From: Eupeodes corollae
Lineage: Eukaryota > Arthropoda > Insecta > Diptera > Syrphidae
Direction of reading: 5' to 3'
Length of the DNA stretch: 64,000 nucleotides
NCBI RefSeq assembly: GCF_945859685.1
Contig: NC_079147.1
Location: 60,108,946 to 60,172,945, forward strand
This document shows positions 12,690 through 24,250 of the stretch, piece after piece. Position numbers and translations under genes: made by a program. Every line of letters starts with the position of its first letter. Position 1 is the stretch's first letter. Under the pieces are notes generated by a model. It ran no database searches. It worked only from the letters and a program-made list of their open reading frames with translations, and had not been told where the DNA came from.

Positions 12690-12905
12690 TTGACGGATCT
12701 TCTTTCAGTTGTGCCAAATTTTAAATACAAAAATCTGGCCACTGCGGATCGTTTTGTTGGGAATTTCTCACTTTACTATATTTGAAATGCGAATCCGGTC
12801 TCTCCAAGTTTCTTCACAATTTAGCCAATTGCTTGCGTAGTTGGACGATTATGTAAGCCATCACCTCCTCTTAAGGGGGTTATCCTGTGTGACGGCTTGT
12901 ATGTT
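12690..12905 (-). pseudogene. Mariner-like transposase N-terminal fragment
   Basis: The minus strand gives 'RPTTQAIG', a stop, then 'IVKKLGETGFAFQI', the helix-turn-helix region of the same mariner-like family seen near 8 kb. The rest is missing. Confidence 0.5.
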
Positions 12906-12980
12906 AAGAAATTTTTATAATTTTTTTACGACGAATAAATAGATACAACTTTATTAAGTTCATTATCATTTATTAATATA

Positions 12981-14074
12981 CAGTGACGAGCAAAAGTAGT
13001 GAAATGTTCTCGACTATTTAAAAAATTTGTTCAAAAGTACGAATTTAGATTAACATTAAATTTGGTTTTATTTTTCTTATTTTGGTTATCCAACTAGCAA
13101 TTATTATAAGATTTAAAAAAAAAAGAATATATTTTACGAAAAAATAAAAATAATAATAATTACTTTACGATGTGATCAATTATGCACGTTTAAGTTTCAA
13201 GAGATTAAACAAAGTCTTTTGTTATTCTACAAGTAACAGTTGAGATAATTATCATTTTTCGTTGTTTGTTGTAAATAAAAGATCATTTTTAAACGTTTAG
13301 TGCGGATTGTTGTCAAAATGAAAAAAAATTGTAAAAATATCGTGAATCACTTGGTCCGACGAGAAGAAGGTCAATAGAATAGGAACGGATGGAGGAGCTT
13401 TTTATTGGTCACGTCCTGGAGAAGGACTTCAACAACATCAAGTTCAGAAGACCGTAAAACATGGGGGAGGCTCGGTAATGGCTTGGGGCTATTTCTCGTG
13501 GAACTCTGTCGGACCATTAGTATAAATCGAGGGAATAATGAAAATTATTTGGATATTTTGAAGACAAATTTACCACCTTTTACTGCATCAATGGGCTACA
13601 ATGAGTGTGAAATAACTTTTCAGTAGGACGGAGACCTCAAACACACTTCGAAATTGTCACAGAATGGTTGAGGAATCAACAGTTTATGACGATGACGTGG
13701 CCAGCACAAAGCCCTGACCTCAATCCAATTGAAAATGTGTGGTCAATAGTTAGACGACGGCTGGAGCAGTATCAAAATCACCATCGAATATTCAGGAGCT
13801 TTGGCAACGATCGGAGATGGAATGGAGTCATATTCGAGAAGAATTTCTTCTATGGACTATGGACTAAATACTAAAATAAAAAACTATTTTTGAAACGTGC
13901 ATAATTGCACAAGTCGACATATTATTAAATAATTTGTATTTTGTAAAATATAACCTTTTAAGATTCATAATCTTAATAAAAAAAAATAAAAATATTTGAA
14001 TTTCATTTCAAACCCTTAGTTTTAATAAATTTTTCAAATAATTGAAAATATTTGACCATTTTTGCTCGTCACTG
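12981..14074 (+). mobile_element. Tc1-like element, 1.09 kb, with TA target duplication
   Basis: CAGTGACGAGCAAAAGTAGT starts at 12981, inverted at 14055-14074 (TTTTTGCTCGTCACTG), and TA flanks each side. The transposase (13300-13880) is internally deleted: 'GNENYLDILKTNLPPF', then 'DGDLKHTSK' and 'PAQSPDLNPIENVWSIVRRR' in different frames. Confidence 0.85.
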
Positions 14075-14512
14075 TAGTTCGACAGTATAAATATAAAATT
14101 TAAATTAAAAATATTGTAAAGAACATGAGTTACACCGGTGGTAACAACTCCACCTTGAAAAAATGTTTTCGCAGTTCCTCCACGATTCCGGCAGATTGGC
14201 TCATCTAAAACAAAAAAAAAAACGGCGTTTTAATCTGTGAGCCTAAATGCATGGAATGAACCATCATCAAATGAATATACCATTTTCGGGAGACATTTGA
14301 AGTTTTGTTTTTTTTTCTGATGTTTGCTATTAAAATCGAAATTTTTGCTTGTCTATAGTTCATGCACATGTGCTGAATCCAACCCATCAAATTTCGTCAT
14401 TCGGTCAAGCCGTTTTTGATACACGATGGAGGAAAGTTTGAAAAACACAGTTTTGAGAAAAACTGGTTTAACATTTCAAGTTCTCTTAACTATGAAAATA
14501 TCAACTTACCGT

Positions 14513-14820
14513 TCAATCGGCGATGCCTGGTTCATAGAGTATTCCTTCCTCTTCTTCTTGAAACTCTTTCAAAGCAGATTCTTCAACTCTTGAATCAATT
14601 CTTACTTGTTTAACGGCATCACTTAGGCTCCGCTCAGAACGTGAAATTCGCTTTTCATCACGTTTCTCAACATAAGTATGGGCTTCGCGGCCTAAAGGGC
14701 ATCCCATAACCGACATTACTTTCAAATTACCTTCAAAGCCTTAATTAAAGATGATAACTAGGATCCCTTTGTAAGTTTTACTGTCACCACGTCGGTGTAT
14801 GTAAGATACTTTACCCCCTA
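14513..14820 (-). pseudogene. Unidentified TE-like ORF fragment
   Basis: Minus-strand reading 'IHRRGDSKTYKG' leads into 'YVEKRDEKRISRSERSLSD' and 'QEEEEGILYEPGIAD', ending in TGA next to a GTAAGT. I recognise the style of a repeated insect ORF but cannot name its family. It looks like the C-terminal end only. Confidence 0.35.
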
Positions 14821-14997
14821 ATTGTTCATGGACCTGCTATATCTTTAAAACGACTTCGAACTTTGAACAATCCCTTTACTACCGTATTCTTCACATATTA
14901 AACTAGCAATTTATGAAAAAAAAAAGATTTTTTGAATCCATTACATGGGATGACCCCCTTAAAGAAGAATTGGAAGAATTGGAAGAATCGCCAATTT

Positions 14998-16883
14998 ACT
15001 TACTTAGGGTGGCGCTACAGTCCTGGGCGGACTGCAGAGGGTCTAATTTATTATGTATCGGGCACACTATGCTGAGATTCCACTCATCGGGCATGCTTTC
15101 TTCCGACCATATTTTGCAGATGAGTTGGTGCATGCTCCTTATCAAGTCATCGCCTGCTGCTTTGAATAGTTCGGCAGCGATGCCGTCAGCTCCAGCAGCT
15201 TTGTTTGACTTAAGTTTAGATATAGCTATCTTCACTTCGTCAAGGTCGGGTAGGCGGAATTGTTGGTCTGCGTCGCCGAGGTTGAGTGGTTCTACCTCCC
15301 TTACAGCGGAATTCGGTTCGTCATCGCCGTTATATAATTTGGAGAAGTGATCTTTCCATATTCTCAGCATCGACTGTGGTTCTACTACGATGTTCCCCTG
15401 ATCGTCTTTACAGGCTTCGGTTCGTGGCTGGTACCCTTGGGAGGTTTTTTTACCTTTTGGTAAAATTTACGAACCTCATTTCTGTTGTGGCATTCCTCGA
15501 TCGCGCCCTTCTCATGCTCTCTTTTTTCCATCTAAGAAGCCGGTGTTCCTCTCTCCTCTTCTGCTCGTAGAGCTCGCGAGCAGCTCTAGTCCTTTTGTGC
15601 AGCGCCGTTTTGTATGCCTCTTATATGCCTCTGGTTGTCAATGCTTAATGCAGGAAGCATAGGACTCCTTAAGAGGTTATTAGAGACTCGATCGGAAAAG
15701 GACATGGCAGTCTCTTGCGATTGTAGCCGTCTAACGTCGAATCTTCTCACAGTACTTCCTTGTTTTGGCTTGGATCGGGATATCCGTAGCCGTACCTTGG
15801 CTACAACGAGGTAGTGGTCCGAGTCAATGTTGGCCTCTCGGAATGTTCGGATATCCTGGATACTGGAGAAGTTTCGTGCGTCGATCGCAATGTGGTCAAT
15901 CTGGTTGACGGTTGATTGATCAGGAGATTTCCATGTCCCCTTGTGGATATTGATATGCGTGAACTGCGTACTAGCTACCAGAACGTCTCGCCCCGCAGCG
16001 AAATCGACCAGCCTGAATACGTTGTCGGAGGTGGTGTCGTGCAGGCTATATCTCCCGATTATCCCACCAAAGATGTCTTCTCTTCCTAGCTTGGCATTAA
16101 AATCTCCTAAGACAATTTTAATGTCATAGCCAGGGCACTGCTCATATGTCTTGTCCAAGAGCTCGAAGAATATGTCTTTGGTGTCTTCATCTTTCTCCTC
16201 TGTTGGGGCATGAGCGCATATTAGACTTATGTTGGCGAATTTAGCCTTGATGCGGATTGTCGTGATGCGCTCGATCACACTGTTGAAACTCAAGACTTTT
16301 TGCCTGAGCCTAGTTCCAACAACAAATCCACACCCAAATAGACGCTGTCTTTGTTCTCGGTAGCAGTCGCCGTAGTAGATATCGTAGTCTTTTAGTTTGC
16401 GTTTGCCCCGTCCATCCCATCGCACTTCTTGGATGGCTGTAATATCTGCCTTGCAGCAGTTTAGGGCTTCCGCTAATTGTTCGGCTGCACGTGGTCTGTT
16501 AAGGGACCTAACATTCCACGTACATATCCGAAGTTCGTTGTCCTTATTTCGTTTGCGTGGGTTGTCAACAGTGAATCCGTCCGTATCCGAGGCTTGTTGG
16601 TGCTTCGAAACTTAAGGTATTTTTACGTGGCCAGGAAGTCACCCCGACGGCACAACCCCCAACCTGGAGGGCCAGATCCTTAGTATAACTCCAAGGAAGG
16701 GGAGCCGGATAAACCGCTCCTTACAGGCCTGGGCTCCGAATATGTCGAAGAAGCCCTATAAGGTGTTCACTAAGTAGTTCAACCTTACTGGAACTGTAGA
16801 CGCCACCGTTGATTTTATCTCGAGAATTCTTCCGCTGCCGCCTGGATAATGAGAGGTGCCTTAATGGAAACACCTCTCCCCCC
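14998..16883 (-). mobile_element. LINE-A (CFDP2/RTE-like) copy, internally deleted, with TSD
   Basis: Minus-strand element flanked by TCGCCAATTT on both sides (14988-14997 and 16884-16893). The 5' end opens with GGGGGGAGAGGTGTTTCCAT. An AP endonuclease (about 16425-15586) has 'LICAHAPTEE', 'VLGDFNAKLGRED' and 'NIDSDHYLVVAKVR'. The RT begins 'KSNKAAGADGIAAELFKAAG' and reaches 'MPDEWNLSIVCPIHNK', then jumps straight to the 3' tail (GGACTGTAGCGCCACCCTAA) and TAAG repeats. The RT palm is deleted. Confidence 0.88.
15586..16425 (-). CDS. LINE-A apurinic-like endonuclease domain ORF
   Basis: 279 residues of an exonuclease/endonuclease/phosphatase domain. Visible motifs are 'ICAHAPTEEKDEDTKD', 'LGDFNAKLG' (catalytic Asp/Asn), and 'QIDHIAID' with 'SDHYLV' (the C-terminal Asp-His pair). 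This domain nicks the target DNA for target-primed reverse transcription. The frame is open, but the RT that should follow is deleted, so this copy could not move by itself. Confidence 0.8.
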   Translation of the reverse strand: MRWDGRGKRKLKDYDIYYGDCYREQRQRLFGCGFVVGTRLRQKVLSFNSVIERITTIRIKAKFANISLICAHAPTEEKDEDTKDIFFELLDKTYEQCPGYDIKIVLGDFNAKLGREDIFGGIIGRYSLHDTTSDNVFRLVDFAAGRDVLVASTQFTHINIHKGTWKSPDQSTVNQIDHIAIDARNFSSIQDIRTFREANIDSDHYLVVAKVRLRISRSKPKQGSTVRRFDVRRLQSQETAMSFSDRVSNNLLRSPMLPALSIDNQRHIRGIQNGAAQKD

Positions 16884-16893
16884 TCGCCAATTT

Positions 16894-17870
16894 GTAGTAG
16901 GTTTTAACAATTTGTATGTTTTGTGCGATAGTAAATCGATCCATTTTCGTAAATGTCAGACTTTCAACTGGAAAAAAATAGTTCAACAACTATTGAATTC
17001 CAGCCCTATGATTTTAAACCGCTAAATGTTTCCGAAATTCTGTAATAAAAAAAACGTTTTAACATCCCATTAATTGCTTCCTTTATCATTTCCAAACACT
17101 TTAGAAAAGTAACCGATTTTTTGTATTGTTTATAAAATTATCTCATTTTCAAAAATTCCTTACCTCGAATTTTTGTGCCTTATTATGGGCTTAACAATTT
17201 TTAGCAAAGAAAATTTTATATTCGAATAAACACGTTATAATATCCAAAAATGGATTTTTTGCATTTAACTTATGCTATAAAAGTACTTACTGATCCGTAA
17301 AATAAAATTAAAATTATATTTTCTATTGTTTAATGGTCAATAGACGATCGTTTTCATCATAATGTGACTTATTCATACATTTGCATCAAAAATAAGTATA
17401 AAACAAATGCGCTCAACCAAAACATACATTGATTTTTTTAACTTTTTAATTTGATGCATCATACAATTGATTCCAATCAAAATAAACCAATAATTTATAT
17501 AATAAAAAGCGATTGTATTCGTGTGGTTTTTATTTAAAACCTTTTCAACGTCATTTATTTGCAATTAAAGTGAGGACGGACATGATCGGTTGATGTAATT
17601 GATATTTTAAAACATATAACACCTCAGATAAGATAACCATAATTGTTTCAAAGTGTAATCTTGAGTAATTGACAGATATACAATACATTTAGATAGTACT
17701 GTACTCGTATATATGTACTTCCAACTAAAATTAGAACAATTCATTATTTTTGTAATTTTTATAGAATTAGAATTACAAATTGCATGCTAATAATCACTCA
17801 ACAACCAACATCAATCAAAAGCAAAATCATCTTGAATTCAAATTGTATACAATAATTTTTAAATAAGTAT
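16894..17870 (+). other. Upstream or intronic region of vulcan
   Basis: AT-rich, no coding homology. Likely intron or promoter sequence before the acceptor at 17888. Confidence 0.5.
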
Positions 17871-17888
17871 TTACTTTTGTTTTTGCAG
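17871..17888 (+). promoter_or_regulatory. 3' splice acceptor before the vulcan exon
   Basis: T-rich tract followed by TTTTTGCAG ending at 17888. The 11 codons between this site and ATG 17921 contain no stop, so the site can feed either a 5' UTR exon or an upstream coding exon whose phase leaves one base. Confidence 0.6.
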
Positions 17889-17920
17889 ATAAACCAACAA
17901 CAAACAAAATAATAAACCAA

Positions 17921-18838
17921 ATGACGAAAAACGAAGTGGTGTTGTCGCCGCCAACACAAATGGCGCATGACCTTAATGAGCCAAAAAATTCAGAAAAAAT
18001 CAGCAATCTGACGACGACGGCAGCGACAACAACGACAATAAATACAAATTCAAACAGAATGCCTGAGAGTGATGACGGTGTCGATGCTATCGACTGTGCC
18101 ATTGCTGTGCAAAAAAATAATCACCATGAACTTATTCCCGCACCAAACGGATCACAAGCATCAAGTTATGAGAACGGCTGCCTACAGCAGTCGTCGACAC
18201 CTACTTCGGCTTACCACAAAGATGGACACTACTTCCTCAAGCTTTTACAGAGTGAAAAATCACGTTTGCTTACTATGGCCGACCAAGCAGAGCGTGACAT
18301 GTGCGCCTTAACAATTGCGAGTACAAACAATGAGATCTCGGATGAAGTGTTTGGCATCCTACGTGCGGTCTCGGGTAAAACAAAGCTTTTGGTAACACAG
18401 AAGTTTAAGCAATTCGAAGGTTTATGTCATAGTAACTTGAATCCCACACCCGATGAAAAATTCCCAACAACCATTGCTGACTTATTGGGTTTCTGGGACA
18501 TGGTAAATCTTCAGATTGAGCACATTGATTCTTTGTTCAAAGAACTTGACCTTATCAAAGCCAATAATTGGCAACCTACCAAAGATCCCGCTTCCCCTTT
18601 TGTGCCAACTGGGTCAAGGCTCTTAAAAAAATCAACTCTTAAGAATGCCAACAATAACAACAACAATAACAACATTACTCCAAACAAAATATCCCCGAAT
18701 GCCTTGCTTATGGCCCAGAAACGTGACACACAACGCAAGCAATTACTTGAACTGAAACGAAAAAATAAGAACGCAGCCACAGATAAGGGAATTGTTTCCA
18801 GTCCCATCGAGATTTTCGTCAGTGAAAATTCACTTTGA
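17921..18838 (+). CDS. vlc: DLGAP/SAPAP (GKAP-domain) protein, vulcan-like, C-terminal exon
   Basis: Open frame of 305 residues. Residues 98-217 form a GKAP core: 'KDGHYFLKLLQSE' opens it, then 'TQKFKQFEGLCHSNLNP', 'FWDMVNLQIEHID' and 'LIKANNWQP', the signature order of DLGAP1-4/SAPAP scaffolds. A basic helix (267-283) and the tail 'SPIEIFVSENSL' resemble the vertebrate tail '-SIEIYVPEAQTRL'. These proteins bridge MAGUK guanylate-kinase domains and Shank at membranes and synapses. The N-terminal 95 residues are low complexity, and an Asn run (244-251) precedes the basic helix. A pyrimidine-rich acceptor ends with AG at 17887-17888, and the frame is open from there to ATG 17921, so an upstream coding exon may join here and the true start may lie farther left. 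The last four residues ENSL lack Ser/Thr at -2, so the canonical class I PDZ ligand is not preserved. The alternative is the paralogue mars (HURP-like), less likely because of the tail match. Family known; orthology inferred. Confidence 0.78.
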   Translation: MTKNEVVLSPPTQMAHDLNEPKNSEKISNLTTTAATTTTINTNSNRMPESDDGVDAIDCAIAVQKNNHHELIPAPNGSQASSYENGCLQQSSTPTSAYHKDGHYFLKLLQSEKSRLLTMADQAERDMCALTIASTNNEISDEVFGILRAVSGKTKLLVTQKFKQFEGLCHSNLNPTPDEKFPTTIADLLGFWDMVNLQIEHIDSLFKELDLIKANNWQPTKDPASPFVPTGSRLLKKSTLKNANNNNNNNNITPNKISPNALLMAQKRDTQRKQLLELKRKNKNAATDKGIVSSPIEIFVSENSL

Positions 18839-20400
18839 TAATAATTAAACACATGCCACACCACACATGCACCGCGAAGTACTTTAAGTAGAGGCTGGCA
18901 CTTGAAACTGATATTACTCATAAACGTTTTTTTTTATTTTTATTATTATTACTTTTTAAACAAGACAAGATATTAACCTAGTTTACAACTGCATGTTTTA
19001 TTTCGAAATATTTTTTAACTGTTTAAATTTCACACTATAAATACAAACAATTATATTCTAGTTCTGGGTTGAGTTGAGAAAAAAAGAACAAATTTGTATA
19101 TTTTCACTGAAGCAAGACTGTTTTTCTTCTTATTTTTGTGTACAAATTATATTAAATTTTATTTAACCACAAATTTGGCCTTAAAATCAACTATAAGTGT
19201 TTATACGCCAAATCGTAAATGATGAGTGTCAATTTATTTTTGGTAACAAATGTTTCAATGACGGTATTAAATCATTAAAAGCAAAAACAAGCAATTCAAA
19301 GACTTAAACATTACAATTAACATTTTTGATATTAATAAATTTTCATTTATATAAATTGTGGCATTGTTTTTATTTTTTCATAATTTGTCCTTAATGTAGT
19401 TAAGCATAATTGCAAAAAACGAATGTTATTATTATTAATGGAGTTGAATTTAACGAAAAGTTCACCGACATTTTGTACTTTGAGTTTATTGAGAACATCA
19501 AGGAGATCATTTTTAAATTTAACGTCTTTTATTACAATATAAAGATCCAATTTTGATCATAGACTTTGCTCATAATATATACGTATAGTTATATTGTTTT
19601 AATAGAGAAAAAGCTTAACAAAACTGATGCTTAGACTTAAGCTGCTTTTGTTGATTGCTTCAAACACAATCCTAAAATGGAAGCCACCAAACAACTTAAT
19701 ATCAGCTCCTGGATATGTATACATGTATTAATTACAAGTAATATTACATAGATTACCAATTTGTTTCTGTTGAAAATGCTCTTCTAATCGACCTTGTTTG
19801 TTTGGTGTTTACAGGAACTCAGATTAAATTAGGGCTTTTCTTGAAAAAGTAATATTTTAATTTTCGTTATAAAATGACGTAACTATTATTTTCGCTGAAT
19901 CTCCGTCTTTTGACGATTATAATCAGAAAAGTTAGACCAGTAAAAATCATCCAATTTATTCATCTGTATTGGAAAATTCAGCTATCCAAAAAAGAGCGGG
20001 TTCAACGAAAATACACAATCAAATTTAAAACATAACGTGGGAAAAGTGAAGACAAAATATGTAGAAAGAAGTTTTGTGTAGCTAGCGAATAACTTAAGGC
20101 TTTTATTTGTATTAGTCCAGTCATTATTGTAAGTTCACCTCGGAATTCGAGATACCCAGCTGTAAGTCTGTAAATACTTGTATATCGACACCCTAAAAAT
20201 TGATTCAAAACCTACATATGGTAGGGTGTATGTAAGCAACTATTAAAATTCAAGGTCAAAGGTCACAAAAATCGATTTTGCGCTTTTTTTTGGAATAATC
20301 TCATTTCCTATGGGTTTTTTTCTATTTGTATTTATTATCAATATTGTAGAATACAAAATTCTCTACAAATTTTGCTCAAACAAATTTTGTATACGGTGAA
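18839..20400 (+). other. Vulcan 3' UTR and intergenic sequence
   Basis: AT-rich sequence with no ORF of note. The 67-codon minus frame (19347-19550) has no recognised domain. The transcript end cannot be fixed. Confidence 0.45.
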
Positions 20401-20423
20401 CCGTTTTCGATATTATCGAAGCA

Positions 20424-23110
20424 TTGAACAGAATTGTTGGTAAGGACAGTGCTCCAAGGAAAACCCTCAGATACAAAAAAGAAAGACTCCAACGTCTAAG
20501 TGCACTATGTTCTGAGTTTGACTCAAACCATCAAAAAATAGTGTCTACAGTAAAGAAGGACACTCCTTACATGCAAAGGGATACATATAACCGAGTGAAA
20601 TTGGTGTACGAAGAACTAAGGAAAAAATTAGATGCAATTATCCCTGAACTGGAAAAAAGGAATGAAAGTGGAGGAAAACCCAAAGACAGTGCAGATGTTC
20701 TTCAGATGCAAAAGTTGAAAAAAATTAAGGCTTAAAGTCACCGCCATAGTTGAGAACTTGGAAGAATTTGAGCAAACTTTCGATGACTACTCCAAGGAAA
20801 TATATGAGTACCAACAAAAAATGTTACTTGAACAACTTCGAAACATCACCGATCTGCATGAAGACTTTATTGCAAATGCATCGGAGGAAGATCTGAAGGT
20901 ACCGTATGTGGCAAACAACGAGTATAAGGGTGTAAAACAAGCCATTAATAGGTTCCTTTACCAAATGGCATCCAATTTAATCAATGGCAACAATTATAAC
21001 AAGCCAAAAGAAGCGAAACCCGAATCAATGCTTCCGAGGCTGAAGATTCCGACCTTCAAAGGAAATTTCTTAGTATAGCAACCATTTTATGATCTTTTCT
21101 CCACAATCATACACAATAGAAGTAGCCTCAACACATCAGAAAAAATGGAATATCTAAAGACACATCTAGAGAGAGAGTCGCTCCATTCAATCAAACATCT
21201 TACATATTCAAGTGAAAACTTAAATAGTGCGTGGGAAATCATAAAAAACCGTTACAATAACGAAAGAAATTGTATCTATTCATCTTGAAAAGATGTTTTA
21301 GGCTGGACAGCTCAGTAACATTCCATCAGCAACATCGATCAAAATCATTTATGATGCCATCAAAGAAGAAGTGGGAGCACTCAAAAACATGGGTTTCGAT
21401 ACCACATCATGGGACCCAATTATAGTACACATGACGACATTGATACCGAAAGCAGAAACCTGTTCGAACAAGGGCTAGCAGAACCAAACAAAATGCCAAT
21501 TTTGAAGACACTTTTGGATTTTCTTGAAAGGCGTTACCAAGCCCTTGATGTCCTTGCTCCCACAAAGAAGCAAAACAAATCTTTTGATGAACCGAAACAT
21601 ACACTTCGCAACTTTCACATCGATACCAAAAACCTCCAATGTTGCAAAGGCGAACATGTAATATACACATGTCAAAAATTCTTAAGTGCGACACCAAAAG
21701 AAAGATGGCAGCTTTCCAAACAAGCTAAGCTCTGCTTGAACTGCTTACGACATGACAAGCAATTACAATGGTTTAGCAAAAGAAATTGCCATCATTGCAA
21801 CAAAAAGCATCATTCATTCCTACATATGGATTGGGTTGAGCGATTCCCCCAAAACAAACAAACAGACTCAGCTCAAAAAGACGTGATAAAAACAACCAGA
21901 CAAGTTAACCACAGTGAGCAGGCCCAAAATGTAATAATTGCAACAGCCATTTTACAAATAAACAATGAAGACGGACTTGGCCGCAGTATAACAATATGTG
22001 CACTGATTGACCCTGGATCACAGGCGTCATTGATAACTGAATCCATAGCACAAACACTTAAACTAAAAAGACAAAATGTTTCTGTTGAAGTAAGTGGCTT
22101 AGGTGCAACGAATGCAGGAACCGCAAAAAACAAGGTCAATGTCAAAATAAGGCCTCACTTTACCTCAGAATATAGTCTCGGATTAGAAGCTCTTGTTCTT
22201 CCCAAACTTACCAAGACTACAAGTTGCCTTAAAATTGGAAATTTAGATCAGTTAAAACTCGCTGATCCTACCTTTAATGTTCGTGGACCGATTGACATGA
22301 TAATTGGTGCTGATGCATATGGTGACATAATTCTTGACGGAATAAAACGAAATGATTCAAATTCACTGATAGCACAGAAATCACAGCTAGGTTGGTTAAT
22401 ATCTGGGCGAACTTCAAATGAAGAAACTAACAATTATAGTATCACTGGACTAGTAACACAGATTTCAGTCGATGAACTTGAAAAATTTTGGGAGCTAGAA
22501 GAAGAAAAATGAAGACAAACAATGTGAACAATTTTACAAGGAAACACATTATCGAAAACCAAATGGGAGATACGTTGTCAAAATCCCATTCAACCAAGAA
22601 ACAATGCAAACTATGCAACTAGGCGAATCCAAAAATCGAGCAATAGCGAGATTTCGTCAATAAGAAACTCAATTGAACAAGAACCAGAATCTTAAACTTG
22701 AATATACACAAGTAATAAATGAGTTTCTAGAGCTGGGGCACATGATAGAAGTTGACTATAACAATCCGAACCGAGAGAATATTTTCTACATGCCTCATCA
22801 TGCCGTCATTAAACCTACAAGTACAACAACAAAACTAAGAGTTGTATTTGATGGGTCGGCAAAATCGACAACAGGAGTGAGCCTAAACCAACTAATGTTA
22901 GTTGGCCCAAAACTACAAGACGACAATACAACAATTCTGATGAGATGGAGGAAACATAAGTACGTGTTTACTTCTGACATAGAAAAGATGTACCGCCAAA
23001 TCGAACTACACGAAGACCACCAAGACTATCAAAGAATTTTGTGGAGGAGTTTTCATTTACGAATTGTCGATTTTACATTGGTCCTTAGAGAAGAAGAAAC
23101 AGTGAAGCCT
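20424..23110 (+). mobile_element. BEL/Pao LTR retrotransposon fragment (gag-protease-RT start)
   Basis: Gag-type region 20424-21070 (coiled, lysine-rich, 'LPRLKIPTFKGNF'), a Cys/His knuckle near 21745-21830 ('CLNCLRHDK', 'RNCHHCNKKHHSFLH'), an aspartic protease 'ALIDPGSQASLI' (22000) with 'DMIIGADAYGDII', then the RT start ('LRVVFDGSAKS', 'DIEKMYRQIELHEDHQDYQRI'). Stops and frameshifts at about 20733, 21078 and 22512. The RT is cut near 23110; integrase and LTRs are not seen. Domain order is that of BEL/Pao. Confidence 0.85.
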
Positions 23111-23189
23111 TACCAAGGCTTCTGACATTGGTATATATATTTTAAATAACAAATCTAAAAAAAAATTATCTAAATCGAGAAAAAGTACC

Positions 23190-23911
23190 TACTATCTTAA
23201 GAGGTGGGATAATGAAGCTGCCATCAAATTGCTTGATACATGACCAGACTACAACAATTATTGGAAGACAAATGATGACAAGCAGATTAAAATCCTCAGT
23301 GTTGCCATCATTCAACCTCTCTGAGCAGTTAAGTTCGCTTATTTTTAAAACGGAGCCACATACGGTACCTTCAGATCTTCCTCCTATGCATTTCAATAAA
23401 GTCTTAATGCAGATTGGTGATGTTTCGAAGTTGTTCAAGTAACATTTTTTGTTGGTACTCATATATTTCCTTGGAGTAGTCATCGAAAGTTTGCTCAAAT
23501 TCTTCCAAGTTCTCAACTATGGCGGTGACTTTAAGCCTTAGTTTTTTTCAACTTTTGCATCTGAAGAACATCTGCACTGTCTTTGGGTTTTCCTCCACTT
23601 TCATTCCTTTTTTCCAGTTCAGGGATAATTGCATCTAATTTTTTCCTTAGTTCTTCGTACACCGATTTCACTCGGTTATATGTATCCCTTTGCATGTAAG
23701 GAGTGTCCTTTTTTACTGTAGACACTATTTTTTGATGGTTTGAGTCAAACTCAGAACATAGTGCACTTAGACGTTGGAGTCTTTCTACTTTGTATCTGAG
23801 GGTTTTCCTTGACGCACTGTCCTTACCAACATTTTTGTTCAATGTTTCGATATCTTCAGCCAAGGTTTTTTGCTTGGCTACAATAATGTAAACTTCAGTT
23901 TCGTCCAACAT
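23190..23911 (-). pseudogene. BEL/Pao gag fragment, inverted second copy
   Basis: The minus strand repeats the gag start seen at 20424-21070 almost exactly ('TLRYKVERLQRLSALCSEFD', 'SVYEELRKKLDAIIPELEKR'), with 'MLDETEVYIIVAKQKTLAED' added in front. It faces the first copy, so a long inverted repeat flanks the protease/RT part. Beyond about 23460 it is heavily mutated. Confidence 0.85.
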
Positions 23912-24250
23912 GATTATAGCACTTTTTTTTTGTGTGTATTGTTTTTATTTATTTAATTTATTCGTTGCGTAGTTTTATTTTCGTATAATAGCTTCACTTA
24001 TATTTGTTCGTAATTTTTAGGTAATTTTGTCCTTAGTTCTTCGTACACCGATTTCGGTACCTGGACAGTATATCCAGAGCGGTCACAGCATCACTTCAGG
24101 CCAACCGGTGCCTACGGTCGAAAACGCGCCATATATAGTTGATAAACTATCGATAAATCAATGATTATAAATATTTGTCAATTTTTATTAACTATAATAT
24201 AATATTTTATCATTTTCTTCATATATTAAATCTATATCTATTCAATAATA

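Noticed and set aside
14913..15350. 145-codon plus-strand ORF
   Set aside because: It is the antisense shadow of the LINE-A RT, and it crosses the TSD and element end.
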